Part shown: positions 31,831-42,600 of the stretch, piece after piece
Layout of the letters: each line of letters begins with the position of its first letter
Position numbering within the stretch: the first letter of the stretch is position 1
Source of the DNA: Blasia pusilla
Lineage: Eukaryota > Marchantiophyta > Marchantiopsida > Blasiales
Assembly (NCBI GenBank): GCA_050084515.1
Contig: CM114272.1
Span: forward strand, 51,274,001-51,338,000
Direction: 5' to 3'
DNA: 64,000 nucleotides
Program-made: the position numbers and the translations under genes
The notes under the pieces: generated by a model
What the model saw: the letters and a program-made list of their open reading frames with translations, nothing else
The model's database searches: none
Told to the model about the DNA's origin: nothing

Positions 31831-34800
31831 TATAAATGAGTGTATGTGCTCTATACACTTAAAAATATAATTTGGATTTTCTTCTAGGACAAGTAGCTTA
31901 GAAGAAGGAGTCTGAAGGACCTACTAGCATTCCTCATAAACATAGTGCCAACATATAGGAAAAATGCCTTTGGAGGCAAAGAAGCCATTTGGAATTATCT
32001 CAAAAACTCAAACATTACCTAAACAAGAAATCTCAAGACCATAGGTTTTAAAAGAGCACAAAAGTTAATGCATAAGTATCCTTCTATTTTGGAAGTAGAC
32101 AAATTGCTAATTTCTTTGCTTTAAACTTGACCTAGTTTGAAGGCTTTGACAAGGGATAGAACAATTTTTGTCTCATTCAAATGTGGCATTCAACCTTAGG
32201 TTTTTTTAAAACTTTTTCAATTTAGAAACCAAAAAAGGTGGCTTCAAGGACTGTGAGTGAAATTCTAGTGATACATTGTTGAAGATAAGACCCGAATTAA
32301 GCCATATCCAAGGTATTAAAAACCAATTTTCCTTTATCTTATTTAGCGGGGTTGTAATTTAAGGGGATAACTAATATTTCATTTCCTAAATTTTTGAAAA
32401 TTTTTCTTGATGTCATATACCTAGAGTATGGTCTATTGTATAGATGGGAGTCTCATTGGGACACATTCATCAATTTTTTTTAGTGGCACATAGAGTGATT
32501 ATTGCCACTATGGTGAAGAAATGGAGGTGGAAGAAGGGGATGTAGGCAAGGATTATCTACCTTTAAGAGCCAAGAAATAGAGATATGTGTAAGGGTTATC
32601 ATTGCACCAATGCACCCTATGACATTCCAATTAGGTTCATGCACTTATTATCCCACGTCAACTTCAAAGATTCCCATTGATCCCTAACCCAATCATATTA
32701 AGAAAATTCACAAATTGTGAATGTGCTTAATGAGAAGTTACTGACGCTAGCCATCTATTCCACTATAATTTCCAACAAGGTTGATTCTCATTGGGTTAGG
32801 AGCAATAAGACTCTTTGGAGCAATAAGACATGGAGATGCATATGGTAAAAAAATTGATGCTTAGGGATTATTTGGGTAGAGTTCCTAATAGAAACTTGGA
32901 AAGGAGAAGTTTCTAATGGGATAGATGGAAAGTTTCCATCTATTATTATCCCAATGGTGATATTGGGGATTTTGGTGATCAAGATCCAATCCATTGTGGG
33001 AAATTCTTGAATCCAATTGATAGACCAAACCATATTTTCATGTTGGGTGCTTCCATGGCCTTGTTGGAGCATGCTACTCTAGTTTTTAGGTTTTACAATC
33101 ATGAATAACATGGTGAGCACGGGTCCCTTAAGATGGGAGTGGTATCCCTATGCTTCATTTACCACCTTTTTGTAGAGGTGATTTATTTACATATATCTTT
33201 GTAAATCTTGGTAACTTAAACCTCTTATCATCCCTTTTAAATTACCAATATTGTAAAGGGGAAAGTGAATATCTCATATCCATGGTAAATTATTACTTTG
33301 TCCTTTATCCCTCATAATTTCATAAAGATAACCACGGAGGCCATGGCGTCTTATCCTTTACAAGAGGGGAAATAAATTTTCTCACTTTTATGACATCTCA
33401 AATGTCATAAAGAAAAGAATTTTTAGGAAGTCCCTTACATCTTAATTTTCCACCATTTCTATGATGTTTGTAATGTCTCAACCAGATAAAGTCGTTTATG
33501 AAATTTGAAACATCGTAATTGCATAGAGTGTGTGACCTTCCACATTTCATTAACACTTTTTATGACTTGTAAGTTGTAGAACGTCGTAATCTGAGACACT
33601 TTCCAATGGTTGACATGTCATAAAAAGATTACATCATTACCACCTATAGAATATTGTGTACGTCTTCAGGATCGTTAAAACCTCTGAGACGTAAATCAAT
33701 CACAAGCTTAGGAAGTATGAGACATTGTAAAAGGAGAATATTTACCATGACTATTACATTGTAAAAGTGGTTCCTTGGGACTATTTTCTTTTTTCTTTTG
33801 TATGAAGGCAAGGAAGTCGTAAAATAGAAGAGAATGTTTTATGTATCATTGAAAGATGGTAGTGATTTTTTTATAAGTTGGTAATTGGCATGTTGGTATG
33901 ATGGAGACAACTAGTATCGTGATTTTTTTGTTCAATTATTAGCTTCGGAGGTAATTAGATCACCACCTCTAAAGAAGGGTAAACATAGACTTACCAAAAC
34001 TACGATATGGTAGTTTGGTGATTGTGGTAATTTGAGGAAACCTTGGATTTTTCATCTCAGATTTTGGATGAAATACCATAGGTTTTAGCTTTTAAGGTTT
34101 GGACCTATAGGAGGCATGTGGTAGTGCCTTTTCCTTGAAAGAAGAAAATAATTTTCCACCCTTAGAGAGGGGTAAAAAAAATTTCTTCCCATCTTTGCTT
34201 TTTTTATTGGATATTTTGGAAATAATAAAGATATGGTCTTACACTCACACAAACTCAAATTAAGGAAGTAAAGTCCTCATATTGCTCTTGGAATTAAAAA
34301 AAATTTCAGGTTAAAAATATCCATATGTTGATATCTGAATGACCATTTGAAAATCTTAAAGCACCTTAATGACTCCCCAAAGATTTTAGAGGGTAATGTA
34401 CTTATAGATACTAACAAAAGTAACAATGCATCACTAATAAAAAAATTGAGACTGGAACTTTCCATTTTTCATAAAGACGAGTAGATATGCAAGAAAACTT
34501 CACTAGTATCACTACTCCTTCTTGGAAACTTAAAATATCATCCAATGCTCCTCTTACAAAGGGTTTTTTTAGAGTTTGATGGTTTGAAACTTAATAATAT
34601 GAGGACCAATTTTTTTAAATCACTTGAAATATTTGGATTTGTCATTTGAAATATTTAAATCATTTTTTCTAGTGTTGGAGCATTCCTTGGGATGACATAT
34701 TAAGCAAGTATCTTTGACACAATGCAAGAGGTTTTAGGGTTTTGGGTTATCAGAGGTACGTCAAAATATTTTTTTTGGAGAGGGGATAATATTTTGGATT

Positions 34801-35360
34801 TTTTAGCTGCCTTAGCAAAATATTTTACCACCCCTAGAGAAGGGTAAAGATGTTTTTACAACTAGATAGAAGTGGTAATTGGAGGAAAGTTTTGTTAATG
34901 TTATGTGGAAAGGGAGGTTATGGTTAAGAACCAAAACGTTTGAATATTTAATAGTGAAGAACTTGATAAGCATACTAGCCTTCCATGACACTCGACTATC
35001 ATGGAATTTTGCAATGTAACTAATAATTTTCTTAGGTATAGATACCCCATGTTATCTTTTCCCTTCCATCGAACATTCTGATTGCTATAAGATGTATTTT
35101 TAATTGTTGGCAAGAAGTTTTGGGATGTTGGGATATGAGTGTAATTATGATTTTGGTACTCTCTTAGATATAGCTACCAATCTCAATAGATAAGCAAGTA
35201 TGAAGGTCCCAAATTTTGTAGATCATATATCAAGGTCATTAACATTTGGTACAAGCTACAAATCTTATCATCAAGAGAACAATGCACCATACTTAATAAA
35301 TATGATAGAGTATCAACTGATGAGAAACTCATCAATACTTTAAAGCAAGTATTATGTGTC
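31831..35360. other. AT-rich intergenic sequence with small repeats
   Basis: No coding region recognised on either strand. A motif near ccacccctagagaagggtaaa occurs three times (about 33962, 34155 and 34828), with longer similarity between the first and third. From about 33390 to 33740 short words around gtcataa, cgtaat and acgtcgtaa recur, which could be subterminal repeats of an old DNA transposon, but no ends were found. Confidence 0.4.
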
Positions 35361-35476
35361 ATGCCCATACACATCGCTACGTCATTGTTTACATCCATTA
35401 CATGTCGATCTTCACAACACATTGGTAGATCCATATATATATGCCCAATCTCACATATATACCAAGATCACAAAAC
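35361..35476. repeat. dispersed 130-bp repeat, copy 2 (diverged)
   Basis: Shares cccatacacatcgctac, gtcgatcttcacaacac and ccaagatcac with the copies at 14851-14984 and 36023-36157. Confidence 0.55.
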
Positions 35477-35842
35477 AAAATCAAAGTAAAATGGTTCATA
35501 CGGCCAGTTGATTGGTTCTACTCTCGAATCTACATATCGTCATCAAACCTGGCATCTGGACTCTAACACTCAACCTTCTATCATTGACAAACATTTTTAA
35601 AAAATTCGTTGCAACATTCCCTACAAAATTTATAATTTTGGGCACTCATTCAATTTTTTCCTTATTTGTAAGCCCTTTGATTCTTTTCAATTAAAATTTT
35701 AGATGACAATCCAAAAATCCATTTTGATTTTGATATGGATTGAAACTTCATGTTCTTTTCTATAGGCAATTCCTTTTGATCCTATTAAAAATTGTGAATT
35801 CCTTTATAAATTTTGAGATTAATTCATTACGGACCCTAGAGA

Positions 35843-35880
35843 CCCCCTCCCCCTCCCCTCCCTCCCTCCCTCCCTCCCCG
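35843..35880 (+). repeat. polypyrimidine tract (CCCT-rich)
   Basis: A run of C and T containing ctccctccctccctcc. The reverse strand is a G-run-rich sequence that could in principle fold as a quadruplex. Confidence 0.75.
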
Positions 35881-36022
35881 TTATTTTTCCTCTCCATCTA
35901 GACTATACACATGTCCTCCACATGTATTCACTAATTACTCTCTCTCCCACCCCTCTCAAATATTTTTCATTCAAGAAAACATAATATTTGAGTTGCAATG
36001 CGAAACATTAGATCTAGATATC

Positions 36023-36157
36023 GTGCACATACATATCGCTACACAATGCATGTCGTTGGTCACATCCACACCACACAACACACATCTTCCCCAATACACG
36101 AATAGATCCACACATCTACAAAAGTCAAATTTCAAATATACATCAAGATCACATAAC
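36023..36157. repeat. dispersed 130-bp repeat, copy 3
   Basis: gtgcacatacatatcgctac to atcaagatcacataac, closely similar to 14851-14984 in the same orientation. Confidence 0.7.
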
Positions 36158-36173
36158 CCTATCGAGGTCACCC

Positions 36174-36571
36174 GCCCTTGGTAACCTGTGTGAGCGTAGG
36201 TTACCAAAGGGATTGCTATTTTTAGGAGAAGAGCCTTCCCATATCTATATATGGGAGAGAGATGGCTTTCCCAAGCCATCTTTCTCATATTTGGCCGTCG
36301 GAGCACCTCTCTTGTCCATGTGTGAGATATGACTAGGGTGCTAGCGTCCACATTCTCTTATAGCACAGGGTGGACAAGGCTCGATATGCCAATGTAGATT
36401 TAGGAGTGGAGTTTTAGGCCGGGTATGTCATTTTTATTCTTATTTTTACATGAGAAAGATGGTTTGGGAAAGCCATCTCTTTCCCATATATAGATGTGGG
36501 AAGAGCCAAAATGCTCTTCTCCTAAAAGTAGCAATCCTCTTGATAAGCTGCGCCCACATGTTACCAAGGGC
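36174..36571. mobile_element. foldback built from two inverted LTR-like arms
   Basis: Left arm 36174-36287 and right arm 36451-36571 are inverted copies (114 and 121 bp) containing gcccttggtaac, ggattgct-ttttaggagaag, tctatatatggga and agatggctttcccaa. The left arm plus the 160-bp spacer resembles the LTR-like region at about 59265-59575 of the gypsy element at the window end. An LTR joined to an inverted piece of itself explains the layout. Confidence 0.7.
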
Positions 36572-36935
36572 AGATGATCTGCTGAATAAGTCACCCGGTT
36601 GTGAAAGACCCAAACAAGAAAGTCGTCAGCAACGATGTTCCTAACACAACGGAACTATCCTCAACCCCATCAGACATCTCAGGACGAAGTTACACTCAAG
36701 AAACTCCGGTGGCTTTCTATGTCGTCGCCGCGATACATCTTACCTATCGGCTACTCAGATGTGACATAAATTGTTCCAAAGAAGATGGAGATGTGTCTCG
36801 TTACTATTCCATTTGTTTCTTGGAGGACTCCATTTATTTTCCATACCCTTTAGATTATGCCTTGTCCTCCTCCACTTCTTCACTAATTACTTTCTCTCCC
36901 ACACCTCATTTCCACATGGACTTAAATTATCACAA
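36572..36935. other. intergenic sequence, no gene recognised
   Basis: The part at about 36862-36905 (cactaattactttctctccca) resembles 35925-35960, so fragments of one repeat flank the foldback. The open frames here match nothing I know. Confidence 0.4.
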
Positions 36936-37084
36936 TCTATATTATTAAAAGAGTTTCAGCATAGGCTTTCTGCGTATACATTTAGACCCTTCCCGTCTAA
37001 CATGCGCCGGGTTTCACATGAGCTAACAATTAAATTAAGAGGGACGGGCCAGTTTCACCCCCTCATCTCACGGGCACCCGCTAG
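36936..37084 (+). mobile_element. mini-Helitron 1 (149 bp)
   Basis: Starts TCTATATTATTAAAAGAG, the common plant Helitron 5' terminus, directly after an A. It ends with cacgggcacccgCTAG followed by T. Insertion between A and T without target duplication and a CTAG 3' end are Helitron hallmarks. It carries no Rep or helicase sequence and would depend on an autonomous element. Confidence 0.65.
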
Positions 37085-37525
37085 TTTCCTATAATTTCTT
37101 GTAGGCCATTAGATTCGATCCGACTAAGACCGTCCCCGAGGACCGTCCTCGTGTCGTAGTCTTGGGTAAAAAAGTCCCGCGGAAGAATTGTAGGGAATTC
37201 GTGATGGTTGACACCCACATGGGCTGTACATGTAAGCATTCACGCAGACCACTACTGTCCAGTAAGCAGCTGCACTTTACACGGTCGGTCCGTGAAGGAG
37301 TATCAGTGAGTCAGTGAAACGAGAGTTCGGTGACTCATCACTCGTGAGAGAACCACAAGTGACGTGAGTAATGAGGTGCTGAGCGCAGAGCCGGGGTCCG
37401 GACCGGGTGACGCTTGGCACCGGCACGGGAGCGAGCTTTGCTGGCTTGCTGCAAACGAGACGAGGCTTTGTCCCCATCTCCTCTTTGGTTGGCAGGACAG
37501 GAGTTCTTGGCGCAAGGCAGCGTTT

Positions 37526-37751
37526 CGCAAGGATGGGGATCCCCTGCGCCGGTCGCATGGGTCGCGGAGCTCGGGCTGGCGGGCAACGAGCAATGGAAGC
37601 ATGGCAAGAGCGGGCAGGGGCATCGGCAAGATGGACAGTGACAATATCGCTCACTCTAGAGTCTAGCGACTCTAGGCCATGCCAACCTTCGATGGTTCGT
37701 TGCCCCGGCTCCACGACCCATGCGACCGGCGCACGCACTCCTCATTCCCTG
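37526..37751. repeat. imperfect long inverted repeat (hairpin-forming)
   Basis: A perfect 20-bp core, tgcgccggtcgcatgggtcg at 37545-37564, pairs with its complement at 37714-37733. Similarity extends imperfectly on both sides to arms of about 75-80 bp (37526-37607 and 37676-37751), leaving a loop of roughly 70 bp. No transposon termini recognised. Confidence 0.7.
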
Positions 37752-39695
37752 CGACGGAGTTTCCTCCAAAGTCGACGTCCATCGTTACTGCGAAGCGCTG
37801 GCCTTGCAGTATGGCGAGGTCCTTGAGTCGTGGGATACAAGACCTGGAATCCTGTATGGACACCGAGGCAGGAGTTCCTGTTTGTATCCATCCCCGTCCC
37901 ACCCACGGAGCTGCCAGTCTCTCTCTGTTGGGGACGCCGAAGAGAAAGCACAACGAGCCATTAATCTGGCCTATGCATATCGGATAATTGATGACACCTT
38001 TCCACAATACTGCAAACATTTTGTCACAAATACGAGGGCAACTTGTCCGCTCGAGTTCTTGCTTTGAGCGTGTCCCACATTTGGTATGACTCAAACCCAC
38101 ATTTGTGCATATCCTGACGCTGATACCATGCGCACTCAATATCTTTTTATAGATGGCTATCCCCAGTCCTCGGTCGACAGAGTTGTACCAACTGCGAGAG
38201 CACTTCTATGCTACCGAGAAGATATTAGACTGGTCACTAGGGACGCGAGGGATCGATCCTGTATGGACACGTCGATTGTCACTCGATTACGCACACATAC
38301 TGATAGTGATGGACCCTCGATTTGCTGTATTTGGTTGGGTGGATTTTTCCGTGGAAATGAAGCTCATCTGCTGGTAGAATGTGCCAGTACCGCATCCAAG
38401 TATTTCGAATTCAGTGCGCAACTCCTTATCAATCAACGTCGCAATAGGAGACCAAAACGATGACGAAATTCTCGATCGAACAAACCAAATACGGGGGTCT
38501 CTTAGACCAGTCAGTGAATGGTTTGGAGATTCAAATATATCAGATTGGTGCATGTAGACGTGTCGCGAGTTGACACTCCAACCCTCCGCATAGCGCCAAG
38601 ACGAGAAATGCACACAAAAATAGGAGGTTCGGCCCGAGAAGGTGGAAGAAAAAGGTGGAAATGCGGTGGTCGATGTCCCTCACAAGGAATGTCGGAGGAG
38701 TGAGGGTCCAGCGTGCCAATGCCGTGGCCGATGAAACCTCACCAAGGACGCGCGGTGGAGCCGTCCTATCGGAACAGCTTCACATTACCCGGCGATGTCG
38801 TCAAGATTTATCTTCGTGTCGTCCGAGGAGTGGGTTCGGTGCATGTTTGCCAACAAAGCATGAACGGGATCTTGGGCAGGGGGCATACATTGGAAGGTAG
38901 GAATCCTGTCTCTGTCTCTCTCTCTCGCGTGCGGGAAGAGTTGGTGATTGCCAATCGAGGACGGCAATATCAGCTGAAGCAGGGCTTTGCACAGCCGACG
39001 GATTTTAAAGACCCGAATACTAGTGGCGGTCAGGGCAGGGCAGCCTCTGTATGCGAACACGCTGTAGTAGTTGTTGTGGCGGCTCTGCCATGCCACTGCA
39101 GTTTGATCGGTCGCAGATTAAAGAGCAGCGGGCCCCACAATCAAATGACCTCTATCCACCTTGAGACGGGACAAGTTGTTCCCAGTCTGTCGTTTATTTA
39201 TTTACATGGTTGAAGAGCCGGGGAGTTTCCAGCGGGCTCGCACCCCAATGCAGACGGAGTTCGGCGGCTCTGCCTAGCTGCTTCGGCTGCATGGGGGTGT
39301 GGCGTAAGTTCTTGAGTCACGTCCGACGTCATCGACCGTCGTAGCACCCATAGAAGCGTCCTTTTGGTGCGACCGCCTGGCGTAACGCTGGCTCAAGTTG
39401 CGTCGTAGCAGTGAGATCAGGGTCTGGTAGATATACTTTGAAGCCATTATAATCGCTGGGGAATTCCGACTGCTTGGGGAGTGTGCGAGGGTCATCGGAG
39501 CTTGGAAGCAGAGTCCGGAGCCGGAGTCTACCCCTGTGACTACGAATGATCCGACCACGAGTGTAAGAACGGAGGAATCGGTGGTAGATTGCTCGGCAGA
39601 AGCTGACTCTTGGACTGTGAGACGAGGGAGCGACATCCACAACTCTCTCGCATCCGCAAGAAACTCGCAGTGCCATCGCAAGGAGAAGCTAAAAT
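37752..39695. promoter_or_regulatory. upstream region of the threonine aldolase gene
   Basis: Moderately GC-rich sequence with many overlapping open frames on both strands (for example 37672-38139 - and 38713-39213 +), none with a motif I recognise. A short CT run lies at about 38911-38925. The promoter and 5' UTR of the aldolase gene should be at the right end. No TATA box could be chosen with confidence. Confidence 0.3.
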
Positions 39696-42600
39696 ATGAC
39701 TGAAGTAACCTTAGAGCAGTCTGGAGGCGTTCGAAATCGTTCAATGAAGGAAGAAACACGTATTCCGGTGGATCAGAATGCCAGTTCGCTGATACAGAGT
39801 GTCCGTCCGTACTCTAACCCGAATTCTCTTCGTCACAACGGAAGTCCCGCCCAGTCCACCGTATGCACTCGAATTGTGGACCTCCGATCAGACACAGTAA
39901 CGAAACCGACAGCAGCTATGCGTGCAGCAATGGCGGAAGCGGTGGTTGACGATGACATACTTGGATTCGATCCAACTGCCGTGAGGCTCCAGGATAGCAT
40001 GGCTAAAATCTTTGGCAAGGAAGCAGCCCTGTTCGTCCCATCGGGCACAATGGGAAATCTCATCGCCGTGCTAGTACATTGCGAGGTACGCTACGTCTCT
40101 TTGCATTTCAAACTCCGATTGCGAAGACTAACTTCTCAATTTCCATCTGCAAACTCGGTGTTTGCCCTCGGTTAAGGAATTTCGTACTCCAAATTCTTGG
40201 CGGGAAGACTCAATCAGGCTGAAGATATGAAGCTTGTTCATGATTGTGAGGGTCACAGGCTAATTGGATTGAATACTTGCTGCGTTACAGTGTCACGCTT
40301 CTTCATTGTATAAACTATGATTTCGAATTCATGACATTTGAATTCGAGCTGTGAGCTTCTATTCTGTGCCTTGAATGAAGGTTCGGCTTCAATTGTTTAA
40401 GTGTACAGAATTAAGGTAAACTGACAGTATCATAATTGTACATCTTTGAATAAAGGTGTCATATCAAGAGGTCCATCATGTTACATGCCGAACAGATGTC
40501 CTGCGTGCGTAGCACACGTATTATCGCCTTGTCTGTCGGCCTGCAATTGGTATCCTCGCATACAGAACGTAGTACGTGTTGAATATGTCGTGTAATACGT
40601 GCGCCTCACATGTTAATGTATTGTTCGCAGGTTCGTGGTAGTGAGGTTATTCTAGGTTCAGAGAGCCACATTCATGTTTATGAACAGGGTGGTATATCAA
40701 CTCTAGGAGGAGTGCATCCACACGTTGTTCCAAATAGAGCCGATGGTACAATGGATCTAAGGAAAGTTGAGGCCGCGATAAGACCAGTCGATGATCATTT
40801 CCCTTCATCTCGTCTCATCTGCATTGAAAACACGCAGAACAGGTAACTTGTACATGTCCTAGTTTAGCTCCACGCTTCCTGGCGACTGGCTTTTCTGCCA
40901 AGCAAGTGTGTATAGTTAGGGAATAGACACCCGTCGATTCCAGGACCTTCACATTCCTGTCTTCTCCAGGGTTCTGTCCGTGTTCCTTCCATAACTTCCT
41001 TGGTCTTCCGTACGGGGAGACATGGAATAGGTATGTTGCTTCTTGCGAATAGTTCTTTGACTTAGAAACCAGGGCGGATGCGTCCAAATTTTGTTTTGTT
41101 GCATGGACTTAGTCTAGAAATAAACCGTCCGCTTCCGTCATCGTCTCTAATGGTCTCAATTTAACCTCCGAATCTAATCTCTAATTGTTGTGCAGATGTG
41201 GAGGAAGATGTCTTTCTGCTGAGTACACAGATAAAATTGGTGATCTAGCTAAGTGTTACGATCTTAAGCTTCATATCGATGGAGCTCGGATTTTCAATGC
41301 GTCTACGGTAACTTCTGGCCTCCTCAGTTTAAACACCCATTACAAAGTTGTTCACTCTATTCATCGATCCAAAGTAAAATGATACAACACAAGCTTTAGC
41401 CACATCCACGCCAATCACAACTCCTTTCACAATTATATGTAGTCGTTGATCTTCCAGCCAAATCCGTCCAATCTGACCGAAAATTCAACCATGTAGGCGC
41501 TGGGAGTTTCGGTTGAAAGACTAGTGCGCGCAGCAGATTCTGTTTCGGTGAGAAAAACACACTTGATGCTACTTACTTCTACTTCTCTTATACATCGCGT
41601 GTCTTCTATTTCTTTTGCTTTCTATTCCAACCACTTGTTAGACGTTTCATACCGCATGCTGCAGTTTTTCCACCACAGAACTGCTTGTTTTGTGCTTCAT
41701 CTTGAGCTTTCAACGCCCTTCATCCGCTCTACAGGTGGTACGGGCATCTAAGTAAACGGAAAGACGAAGTGTCTATGATTCGGAATACTCTCTCACGCCC
41801 CTCTCTACGAAGATTTTCTGATGTGTTTCTTGCATTTTTTTGACTACAGATTTGTCTCTCGAAGGGTTTGGGTGCTCCCGTGGGTAGTGTACTCGTTGGC
41901 TCTCATGATTTCATAACTAAGGTCTCCCACTACTTCGAATCTGTGGTCGCCATGATGTCATTGATTCATTACATACACGAACTTTTAAACTTCAAGCATA
42001 GTTAAATTTGCTTCGCAGGCGTTTTTGTTTAGGAATATCGTTTTGGTCACCAATCTTAAGCCTCTCCTGAGTTTGAGAGGGATGTAACATTCGCTCCTAA
42101 TTCAAAGTTCTAGATTCTTCAAGGGTGTCCGTTTTTTTTAATGATGTTTACTGATTCCTTCTACCTGTTTTGTGAGATTGAAGATATGGCTCGACTTTGT
42201 GCTCAGGACTTGTGACTTGCGACTTGTGTCCAGCACTCTCCTGAAACGAATCATCTCTATTGCAGGCTAAGAGATTGCGAAAGGCATTAGGTGGCGGAAT
42301 GAGGCAAGTTGGGGTGTTGTGTGCTCCAGCATTGATATCATTGAATGACATGATCGGGAGATTATGTGATGACCACCGAAATGCTCGTCTATTAGCAGGT
42401 TTGCCACTCACTTTAAAACCTCTTTGCCTGTATAGAAACAAGTCTGGTTGGAGAGAGGATGATGATTCTAATGCTTTCGGAGTACTTTTCGTTACACACG
42501 CAAAAAGCAATGCTATTTGGTGTCGACAACCAATAGATTCTCGATTCTGAGCTCCCCTACTGTCATAGTTTCAAATAACTATGATGATTTTCACCTATGT

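Noticed and set aside
33390-33740. Subterminal repeats of a CACTA element (gtcataa / cgtaat words)
   Set aside because: No CACTA terminus, no 3-bp duplication and no transposase nearby; the words are short and AT-rich.
37277-38139. Several overlapping frames on both strands upstream of the aldolase gene
   Set aside because: Mutually overlapping, no domains, and the region includes a long inverted repeat that creates mirrored frames.
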